DNA of 15,118 nucleotides from the NCBI GenBank assembly GCA_036397835.1, contig DASWIG010000811.1:1-15118 (forward strand), given 5' to 3'. Both the position numbers and the translations under genes were made by a program. Below the pieces are notes generated by a model. It did no database searches. It was not told where the DNA came from and worked only from the letters and a program-made list of their open reading frames with translations. Origin of the DNA: DASWIG01 sp036397835. Its GTDB lineage: Bacteria > Acidobacteriota > Thermoanaerobaculia > Multivoradales > J023. Below, one piece after another: positions 6,499 to 12,544 of this stretch. Each line of letters begins with the position of its first letter. Positions within the stretch are counted from its first letter, which is position 1.

Positions 6499-6532
6499 CC
6501 TGAACAAGTCATACTCCTGAACGAGTCATACT
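6499..6532 (+). repeat. 17-bp perfect-register tandem repeat upstream of the M28 peptidase
   Basis: CCTGAACAAGTCATACT (6499-6515) is followed directly by CCTGAACGAGTCATACT (6516-6532), differing at one base. Each unit ends in CATACT, a weak -10-like hexamer. It lies 19 nt before the ATG at 6552, immediately upstream of the AAGGAG ribosome binding site (6537-6542), so it would be in the promoter or 5' leader. Confidence 0.6.
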
Positions 6533-6551
6533 GAAGAAGGAGTCACCGTCG

Positions 6552-8852
6552 ATGAAGTGCTCGTTGCTGCAAAGCTCGGTTCTCGGCCTCCTCTCCCTGA
6601 CGCTCTTCCCGTCTGCGTCCCTCCGGGCGGACGAGCCCGCGGCGCCGCCGCTGCGCGGCTTCAGCGCCGCGGCGGCGGCCGAGCAGCGCGCCCTGGAGGA
6701 GCGCTTCGACCAGGTCCTCGACGCCGAGAACCTCAGGGAATGGATGCGGCGGATGACCGCCCGGCCCCATCACGTGGGCTCGCCCCACGGCCGCGCCAAC
6801 GCCGAGCTCATGCTCGAGCTCTTCCGGTCCTGGGGCTACGACGCGCGGATCGAGACCTTCCACGTGCTCTTCCCCACCCCCAAGACCCGGGTGCTCGAGA
6901 TGATCGCTCCCCACGCCTACACCGCGCAGCTCGTCGAGCCGCCGGTCGACGGCGACGCGACCTCGGCGCAGCAGGAGGCGCACCTCCCGACCTACAACGC
7001 CTACTCCGTCGACGGCGACGTGACCGGCGAGCTCGTCTACGTCAACTACGGCGTGCCCGACGACTACGAGGAGCTGGCGCTGCGCGGCGTCGACGTCGCC
7101 GGCAAGGTGGTGATCGCCCGCTACGGCGGCTCGTGGCGCGGCATCAAGCCCAAGGTGGCGGCCGAGCACGGCGCCATCGGCTGCATCATCTACTCCGATC
7201 CGGGCGGCGACGGCTACTTCCAGGGCGACGTCTACCCCAAAGGCGGCTGGCGCGGCCCGCACGGGGTGCAGCGCGGCTCGGTGCTCGACTTCAGCCACTA
7301 CGGCGGCGATCCGCTGACGCCCTTCGCCGGCGCCACCGAGGACGCCGAGCGGCGGCCGCGGGAGGAGGTCCCCGTGCTCACCAGGATCCCCACCCTGCCG
7401 ATCTCCTACGCCGACGCCCAGCCCCTGCTCGCCGCCCTCGGCGGCCACCTGGCCCCCGAGGGCTGGCGCGGTACCTTGCCGATCGCTTACCACCTGGGGC
7501 CGGGGCCGGCCACCGTGCGACTCAAGGTCGAGTTCGACTGGGACCTGGCGCCGGCGCACGACGTCATCGCGATGCTCCCCGGCGCCGAGGAGCCCGACCA
7601 GTGGGTGATCCGCGGCAACCACCACGACGGCTGGGTCTTCGGCGCCACCGACCCGGTCAGCGGCATGGTCGCGGTGCTCGAGGAGGCGCGGGCGGTGGCC
7701 GAGCTGGCGAAGACCGGCTGGCGTCCGCGGCGCACCATCGTCTACGCCGGCTGGGACGCCGAGGAGCAGGGCCTCATGGGCTCGACGGAGTGGGCCGAGG
7801 CGCACGCCGCCGAGCTGCGCGAGAAGGCCGTAGCCTACGTCAACTCCGACAGCAACAGCCGCGGCTTCTACGGCGCCGGCGGCTCGCACACCCTCGAGCG
7901 GCTGGTCAACGAGACGATGCGCGACGTCGCCGATCCGCAACTGGGGATCAGCGTGCTCGAGCGGGCGAGGGCGGCCACCGTCTTCTGGGGTCCGCCGGAG
8001 GCCGCCGAGGAGGCGCGCGAGCGCGCGGACTTGCGCATCCGCCCGCTGGGCTCGGGCTCGGACTACGGGCCCTTCCTGCAGCACCTCGGCATCGCCTCGC
8101 TCAACGTCAGCTTCGGCGACGAGGACGAGTACGGCCAGTACCACTCGATCTACGACTCCTTCGACCACTACGTGCGCTTCATGGACCCGGACTTCGCCTA
8201 CGGCGTGGCCCTGGCGCAGACCGCCGGGCGCACCGTGCTGCGTCTGGCCAACGCCGAGATCCTGCCCTTCGAGATCGGCGCCTTCGTCGACTCGGTCGGC
8301 CTCTACGTCGAGGAAATCGCGGAGATGCCGGAGGCGATGCGCAAGGAGACCGCGGAGAAGAACCGCCGCATCGCCGACGGCGTCTTCGCGGCGGTGCTCG
8401 ACCCGAAGAAGACCTGGGTGGTGCCGGAGCCCGAGGGCGAGGTGCCGTACCTCAACACGGCGCCGCTCAAGAACGCCCTCGCGCGTCTCGAGAAGAGCGC
8501 GGCGGACTACGCCGAGGCTTACGAACCGGTGGCCTCCGGCGAGCGCGCGCTCGCCGACGACGAGCGCCGTGAGCTCAACCGGATCCTCTTCCGCACCGAG
8601 CGCGCCCTGACCCGCGAGCACGGTCTGCCGGGGCGTGCGTGGTACCGTCACCAGATCTACGCGCCGGGCGTCTACACGGGCTACGCGCCAAAGACGATGC
8701 CGAGCATCCGCGAGGCCATCGAGCAGCGGAAATGGCAACTCGCCGAGGAGCAGATCGCAGTCGTCGCCGAGACGCTCCTGGCATTCGCGGCCGAGGTCGA
8801 CCGGGCGACGGGAATCCTCGAGGGGGCTGCGGAGGCTCGGGGCGGGGGCTGA
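6552..8852 (+). CDS. Secreted M28 zinc metallopeptidase, glutamate carboxypeptidase II-like
   Basis: The 766-aa product has a signal peptide (K2, hydrophobic 9-19, cleavage near LRA-DE at 26). It is built like glutamate carboxypeptidase II/transferrin receptor: a protease-associated (PA) domain at about 150-300, M28 peptidase at about 330-560, and a helical dimerisation domain at about 620-755. The two-zinc site is complete: H357 (RGNHHDGWVFG), D367 (ATDPVSG), E404 and E405 (GWDAEEQGLMGSTEW; base and ligand), D433 (VNSDSN) and H531 (GQYHSIYDSFDHY). It probably trims peptides or acylated amino acids outside the cytoplasm; the substrate cannot be read from sequence. AAGGAG lies 9 nt before the ATG. 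The last residues (ARGGG) and the TGA are encoded by the first hairpin of the REP array, so the original C-terminus may have been altered. Confidence 0.9.
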   Translation: MKCSLLQSSVLGLLSLTLFPSASLRADEPAAPPLRGFSAAAAAEQRALEERFDQVLDAENLREWMRRMTARPHHVGSPHGRANAELMLELFRSWGYDARIETFHVLFPTPKTRVLEMIAPHAYTAQLVEPPVDGDATSAQQEAHLPTYNAYSVDGDVTGELVYVNYGVPDDYEELALRGVDVAGKVVIARYGGSWRGIKPKVAAEHGAIGCIIYSDPGGDGYFQGDVYPKGGWRGPHGVQRGSVLDFSHYGGDPLTPFAGATEDAERRPREEVPVLTRIPTLPISYADAQPLLAALGGHLAPEGWRGTLPIAYHLGPGPATVRLKVEFDWDLAPAHDVIAMLPGAEEPDQWVIRGNHHDGWVFGATDPVSGMVAVLEEARAVAELAKTGWRPRRTIVYAGWDAEEQGLMGSTEWAEAHAAELREKAVAYVNSDSNSRGFYGAGGSHTLERLVNETMRDVADPQLGISVLERARAATVFWGPPEAAEEARERADLRIRPLGSGSDYGPFLQHLGIASLNVSFGDEDEYGQYHSIYDSFDHYVRFMDPDFAYGVALAQTAGRTVLRLANAEILPFEIGAFVDSVGLYVEEIAEMPEAMRKETAEKNRRIADGVFAAVLDPKKTWVVPEPEGEVPYLNTAPLKNALARLEKSAADYAEAYEPVASGERALADDERRELNRILFRTERALTREHGLPGRAWYRHQIYAPGVYTGYAPKTMPSIREAIEQRKWQLAEEQIAVVAETLLAFAAEVDRATGILEGAAEARGGG

Positions 8853-9055
8853 AGCCCCCGGTCCGGGGGTTGAAAACCCCCGGCTACCGGCTGGCGCCCT
8901 GCGGGCTGGGATCTGGGGGCTGGCGCCCCTGAGCCGGGGGTTGAAACCCCCGGCTACCGGCTGGCGCCCTGCGGGCTGGGATCCGGGGGCTGGCGCCCCC
9001 GGGCCGGGGGTTGAAACCCCCGGCTACCGGCTGACGCCCTGCGGGCTGAAGTTCC
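8844..9055 (-). repeat. Left REP array, three tandem units of about 70 bp
   Basis: Units begin with GGGGGCT at 8844, 8915 and 8985 (periods 71 and 70). Each unit contains three hairpins: GGGGGC-4 nt-GCCCCC (for example 8985-9000); CCGGGGG paired with CCCCCGG around a short TTGAAA loop (for example 8934-8953); and GCCC-TGC-GGGC after GGCTACCGGCT. GGCTAC is the complement of GTAGCC, so the REP reads leftward on the minus strand. The units differ by a few point changes only. Confidence 0.85.
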
Positions 9056-9069
9056 GGTGTATGCTCCCT

Positions 9070-9099
9070 GCCTACCTGCTGATGCCCTCCGGGCCTGGA
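9070..9099 (-). repeat. Degenerate REP copy carrying the transposase ribosome binding site
   Basis: GCCTACCTGCTGATGCCCTC followed by CGGGCCTGGA matches the unit end GGCTACCGGCTGACGCCCTG/CGGGCTGAA with scattered changes. The GGAG used before the ATG at 9105 lies at its edge (9097-9100). Confidence 0.55.
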
Positions 9100-9104
9100 G
9101 TCCC

Positions 9105-10004
9105 ATGGCTAATATCTACACGCAGCTGAAGTACCACGTCTTCTTCAGTGCCCTTGACGCGCAGCCGTGGATCAAGCCGGACCTTCAAGCTCGTCTCGGA
9201 GATTACATCGGCGGGATTCTTCAACGCCGGGATACCAGGTTGATCACACGCGGCGGGACCTCAGACCACGTCCATCTTTTGTTCGGCATGCAGCCGACCC
9301 GTTCCGTTGCCGATACGATCGCCGCCGTCAAAGCCAGCACTTCGAGGTGGTTGAAGGGGCATACCTCGCCATTCTCCTGGCAGCGTGGGTATGCCGCCTT
9401 CAGTGTCAGCGAATCGGAGGTTCCGGCCGTCGAACGGTATATCCGAGAGCAAGGACACCGCCACTCGACGATGTCCTTTGCGGAGGAGCTGCAACGGTTT
9501 CTCGACATCCATGGACTTGAGCGCCGCGGTACTTCCGAATTACATCCTCAATATACTTTCCACAGACTGAGATACCACTTGGTCTTCAGCACCAAGAACA
9601 GACTATGGCTCATTCCGTCCGAGGCGAGCGCCAGGCTCCATTCCACGATTGAGGAAGTGATCGGCCGAGAGGGCGGCGAGCCTATCGAAACCGGAGGTAT
9701 GCCTGATCACGTCCACGTGTTCCTCTTCATGAAACCAGACCAAACCATAACGAGAATGATCAAGATGATCAAAGGAACATCGTCACGGTGGATGAGCGAG
9801 ACTCTTGGACCGCAATCGCCCTTTGCCTGGCAGGATGGTTATGGAGCCTTCACGGTCAGCGAATCCCAAGCGGCGGTCGTGCAACAATACATACAACGCC
9901 AGGAAGAGCACCACCGGACCGTCTCCTTCAGAGAAGAGCTGCGTCAGCTTCTACCCCCTGACGGCCTGCGAGTTCTCTCAAGCCCGAAGGGCGTTAGCCG
10001 GTAG
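9105..10004 (+). CDS. REP-associated tyrosine transposase with two fused Y1 (HUH) domains
   Basis: The 299-aa product contains two complete Y1_Tnp domains; single-domain RAYTs and IS200/IS605 TnpA are about 130-240 aa and act as dimers. Domain 1 (about 5-138) has SDHVHLLF with H55 and H57 and the nucleophile Y112 in RYIREQGHRH. Domain 2 (about 152-285) has PDHVHVFLF with H202 and H204 and Y262 in QYIQRQEEHH. Both also share SRW, FxWQxGYxAFxVSES and SFxEEL. The halves are clearly diverged, so the fusion is old, and they are in one frame with no stop in the linker (LERRGTSELHPQYTF). These enzymes cut and join single-stranded REP DNA next to GTAG. I prefer the ATG at 9105 (GGAG 4 nt before) over 9057, whose extension is translated repeat. 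The final SPKGVSR and the TAG stop come from the right REP array. Confidence 0.85.
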   Translation: MANIYTQLKYHVFFSALDAQPWIKPDLQARLGDYIGGILQRRDTRLITRGGTSDHVHLLFGMQPTRSVADTIAAVKASTSRWLKGHTSPFSWQRGYAAFSVSESEVPAVERYIREQGHRHSTMSFAEELQRFLDIHGLERRGTSELHPQYTFHRLRYHLVFSTKNRLWLIPSEASARLHSTIEEVIGREGGEPIETGGMPDHVHVFLFMKPDQTITRMIKMIKGTSSRWMSETLGPQSPFAWQDGYGAFTVSESQAAVVQQYIQRQEEHHRTVSFREELRQLLPPDGLRVLSSPKGVSR

Positions 10005-10088
10005 CCGGGGGTTTCAACCCCCGGCCGGGGCGTCAGCCCCCGGATCCCAGCCCGAAGGGCGTTAGCCGGTAGCCGGGGGTTTCAACCC
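9981..10088 (+). repeat. Right REP array, two units in opposite orientation to the left array
   Basis: The 40-nt block starting AGCCCGAAGGGCGTTAGCCG occurs at 9981-10020 and 10049-10088 (period 68). After GTAG (10001 and 10069) comes the hairpin CCGGGGG/CCCCCGG; in the second copy the right arm is truncated to ACCCGG. A GGGGC/GCCCC hairpin and GGATCCCAG join the units, as in the left array read on the other strand. The first unit overlaps the 3' end of the transposase gene. Confidence 0.85.
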
Positions 10089-10093
10089 GGCGG

Positions 10094-10107
10094 GCCCCGG
10101 CCGGGGC
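10094..10107. terminator. GC palindrome between convergent 3' ends
   Basis: GCCCCGG/CCGGGGC is a perfect 14-bp palindrome between the right REP array and the stop of the minus-strand 443-aa gene. It may help terminate from either side. There is no T-tract and no loop, so a true intrinsic terminator is doubtful. Confidence 0.3.
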
Positions 10108-10116
10108 AGGGTTTAC

Positions 10117-11448
10117 TCACCCCGCCTGAGCCGGCTCGCCGAACCGGACCCACGCCGGGATCGCGGCCGCGTCCGTCCAGTCGCGCACCTGGCGCCAGAT
10201 CCGCAAGGTGTCGGCGATCATGCCGTAGAAGACCATGTCGTGCTTGATCAGCACGTCCTTCTGGATCTGCTCGACCGAGATGCAGTAACGCTTGGCGGCT
10301 TCGCCGAGAGTGAGCACGTCGAGCGCGCGGACCGCGTCGAAGACCACGTCGATCCAGACGTCGCTCAAGGGCAGCGCGTCGATGAGTCCCTGGAGGGGCT
10401 TGGTGAGCCCGGGCGCCAGCTTCAGCGACAGCGCTTCGGCGGCGCGCAACGGCCACACCAGGGGGTTGGCGTTGAGCCTGAAGAGGTAGGTGAGCTGGTT
10501 GGCGCAAAACACCATCTTCGAGCTGATGCGGCCGTCCTCGAGCAGGCGGAAGCGGAAATATTGCATCCCGAGGTCGAAGATCTGCGGGCCGATAGTGACC
10601 GGCGCGTAGCTCGAGAGGTTCTGCACCAGCGCGAAGCCGAAGCCGTACTCGGCGAGGACCTTGTGCTCGTCGCCGGTCTCCGGGTCGACCACGGTGCGCT
10701 TGCCGCCGACCCGCGGCTCGTCGACGACGAATTCCGGCATGAACAACACGTAGACGTGCTCGTAGGGGTCGGCGAAGGTGAAGGGAAAGAGCGGGCCGAC
10801 CGGATAGATGGTGAGCGAGAACTGGTAGAGCCGCGCCTTGGCCAGCACCCAGTCGTACTTGGTGCCGAGCTCGGTGAGGTCGACGAAGTCGAACTGCTCG
10901 GCCTCCGAGAACCAGCCCACCTTGCCGCCGTCCTTCTTCTTGTAGGCGAGCTGGTAGAAGCCGATGCCGCCGCGGTCGTGGCGATCCTTGAGACAGGCAG
11001 AGAGGAACGCCAACGGCGGGTGCGAAGCGGCGCCGGTGCGCTGCGGCACCGGCTCGATCTGGTGCGCCGAGCTGACGTGCAGGAAGTACTTCAGCACGAA
11101 CTCGCGGAGCTGCTCCGACCACCCCGCCGGCACCTTGCCGCCGGCCGCCAGCTCCTTGGGCTGGTCGAAGAACTGCTCCTGGACGTCGCCGAAGACCTTG
11201 ACGTCTTTGCCGTCGATCCGGGCGGTGTCGAGGTAGCCGTAGTCGTGGGCGGGGATGTTGGTCTCGCGCACGAGGTCGAACTTGTCGTCGAAGGAACCGG
11301 TCGCCGCCTTGCGCTCATACCACGCCTTGAGCTCGAGACCGTCCTTGTAGGCCTGGGGGACATGGTCGAGCACGTATTGTTCGGCCTCGGTCGGCTCGTA
11401 GTGGCCCTCTTCCGCTTTCAGCTTCGCCTTCGCCTTGGCTTTGCCCAT
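10117..11448 (-). CDS. Protein of unknown function, 443 aa
   Basis: I do not recognise this family. The ATG at 11448 is well supported by AGGGAGG six nt upstream, and the reading frame is long with normal codon use. The N-terminus is a short Lys/Ala repeat (MGKAKAKAKLKAEEG). The body is rich in aromatic residues, with segments such as FVLKYFLHVSSAHQIEPVPQ, GGIGFYQLAYKKKDGGKVGWF, YDWVLAKARLYQFSLTIYPVGPLFPF and YGFGFALVQNLSSYAPVTIGPQIFDLG. The C-terminal third looks helical (LTLGEAAKRYCISVEQIQKDVL) and resembles no catalytic motif I know. No signal peptide or clear membrane helix is present, so it is probably cytoplasmic. It stands alone, 209 nt from the next gene upstream, and ends at the REP module. 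Confidence 0.75.
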   Translation of the reverse strand: MGKAKAKAKLKAEEGHYEPTEAEQYVLDHVPQAYKDGLELKAWYERKAATGSFDDKFDLVRETNIPAHDYGYLDTARIDGKDVKVFGDVQEQFFDQPKELAAGGKVPAGWSEQLREFVLKYFLHVSSAHQIEPVPQRTGAASHPPLAFLSACLKDRHDRGGIGFYQLAYKKKDGGKVGWFSEAEQFDFVDLTELGTKYDWVLAKARLYQFSLTIYPVGPLFPFTFADPYEHVYVLFMPEFVVDEPRVGGKRTVVDPETGDEHKVLAEYGFGFALVQNLSSYAPVTIGPQIFDLGMQYFRFRLLEDGRISSKMVFCANQLTYLFRLNANPLVWPLRAAEALSLKLAPGLTKPLQGLIDALPLSDVWIDVVFDAVRALDVLTLGEAAKRYCISVEQIQKDVLIKHDMVFYGMIADTLRIWRQVRDWTDAAAIPAWVRFGEPAQAG

Positions 11449-11484
11449 GGCTCGCCTCCCTTCGTGGTCGAGGTCACCACGCTA

Positions 11485-11512
11485 GCCGATTCGCCGGCCG
11501 CCGGCAATCGGC
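11485..11512. repeat. Nested inverted repeat upstream of the 443-aa gene
   Basis: GCCGATT (11485-11491) pairs with AATCGGC (11506-11512), and inside it GCCGG (11493-11497) pairs with CCGGC (11501-11505) around CCG. It lies 37 nt upstream of the ATG at 11448 and could be an operator, a leader hairpin or the end of the transcript from the preceding DUF3667 gene. There is no T-tract. The rest of 11449-11657 shows nothing else. Confidence 0.4.
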
Positions 11513-11657
11513 CTCGGGAGCCAAAAAGGATCTGCTCCCATCCTGTTGCCGCGCGGGGGCGTAGGCCTCAGATCATGGCCACTCGTAGACTCTCGAGCTG
11601 AACCCGAGCACGTTCAGCCCGATTCCGGCGAGGACAGGCGCCGATTCGATTCCGGGG

Positions 11658-12539
11658 CTAGATGCCCCGCATCACGACCACCATCACGCCTCCGAGCACC
11701 AGGCCCAGGAGGAGGAAGTACGCCAGGCCGAGGGCGACGGCCTTGATGACGATCCACCGCCACCGCTGACGGTAGACGCGGCGCAACGCCAGCACCAGGT
11801 AGAGGGGGAAGAGCGCCAGGACGGCGAAGGCGTAGAGCCAGAGGCTGTGGAAGATCCGGGCGAGCGACAGGACGAGGAAGAGGAACGACTGGAAGTGCAG
11901 GGCGAAGATCAGGTGGTCGAAGTAGAGGCTTCCTGAGCGCAGGAAGAGCAGCTTCAGGGCCAGCGCCAGCAGCGGCAGGAAGACGAAGAGCGCCAGCTTG
12001 ACGTGTCGCTGGAAGCCGTGGAAGAGCTCGTCGACGAGCTTCTGGGGATCCATCTGTTGGAAGCGTTCCCGCTTCCCGGCCAGCAGCCGCCTCTCGACCC
12101 AGGCGTTGAGCCAGTCCGTCTCGTCCGGGGAGTCCAGGATCCGGATCGTGCCGCGGACCCGCGGCCCGGCTCCGGGCTCCGGCTTGGTCGGTCCCACCAG
12201 CTCGCCGCCGACGTAGACGTCGACCTCGGAGACGTCGGGCGGCCTGATCGCGAAGATGACGAAGAAGACCAGGCTGATCACCAGGTACATCCGGACCGGC
12301 GGCACGTAGGAGGCGCGTTTGCCCGCCAGGTAGAGCTCGGTGAGGCTTCCCGGCCGCAGCAGCAGGTTGAAGAGGCTGCGCGGCAGCGCGCCGTCGAGGG
12401 AGAGATGGTCGAGGACCTCTTTCACGATGCTCAAGAAGGGAGCCCGGCGCTCGCGGGTCGCCTGGCCGCAGCGGGGGCAGAAGCTCTCGGGCGCGGGAGC
12501 GTCGCAGTTGAGGCAGCGGTGGGATCCGGGGTCGGACAC
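11658..12539 (-). CDS. Zinc-ribbon membrane protein, DUF3667-like
   Basis: The 293-aa product begins with a four-cysteine zinc ribbon (C9, C12, C21, C24: CLNCDAPAPESFCPRCGQ). A soluble stretch follows (GSLTELYLAGKRASYVPPVRMYLVIS), typical of DUF3667 proteins, in which this segment precedes the first membrane helix. Likely membrane helices are 84-98, 181-200, 209-228, 233-252 and 264-288. Between the first two lies a polar loop with VDVYVGGELVGPTKPE and a WLNAWVERRLL segment. Function is unknown for the family. The GTG at 12539 is chosen because the upstream methyltransferase ends at 12545. That leaves a 5-nt gap and points to one operon. An open frame continues further upstream but is Arg/Pro-rich shadow of the methyltransferase. 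Confidence 0.75.
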   Translation of the reverse strand: MSDPGSHRCLNCDAPAPESFCPRCGQATRERRAPFLSIVKEVLDHLSLDGALPRSLFNLLLRPGSLTELYLAGKRASYVPPVRMYLVISLVFFVIFAIRPPDVSEVDVYVGGELVGPTKPEPGAGPRVRGTIRILDSPDETDWLNAWVERRLLAGKRERFQQMDPQKLVDELFHGFQRHVKLALFVFLPLLALALKLLFLRSGSLYFDHLIFALHFQSFLFLVLSLARIFHSLWLYAFAVLALFPLYLVLALRRVYRQRWRWIVIKAVALGLAYFLLLGLVLGGVMVVVMRGI

Positions 12540-12544
12540 GACGC

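Larger units (their letters stand above)
8844..10110. mobile_element. RAYT-REP module: double-domain Y1 transposase between inverted REP arrays
   Basis: A gene for a REP-associated tyrosine transposase is bracketed by arrays of the same imperfect repeat in opposite orientations, roughly three units plus a degenerate one on the left and two on the right. The GTAG tetranucleotide of each REP faces the gene and its hairpin points outward on both sides. The module fills the space between two convergent genes (peptidase and the 443-aa protein). The transposase gene is visibly lower in GC than its neighbours, which suggests separate origin. Whether the whole block moves as a unit is not shown; no target duplication was found. 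Confidence 0.7.

Noticed and set aside
6543..8738. 731-aa minus-strand frame opposite the peptidase
   Set aside because: It is antisense to a complete zinc peptidase with all metal ligands; this is a typical high-GC shadow.
8844..9055. Possible CRISPR array
   Set aside because: The 70-bp units are tandem with no unique spacers, and each contains several hairpins; the same unit occurs inverted beyond the transposase. This is a REP array.
8635..9129. Open frame through the peptidase end and left REP array
   Set aside because: It reads translated repeat (GLKPPATGWRPAGW-like) in a different frame from the peptidase; the repetition is that of the DNA hairpins, not a protein.
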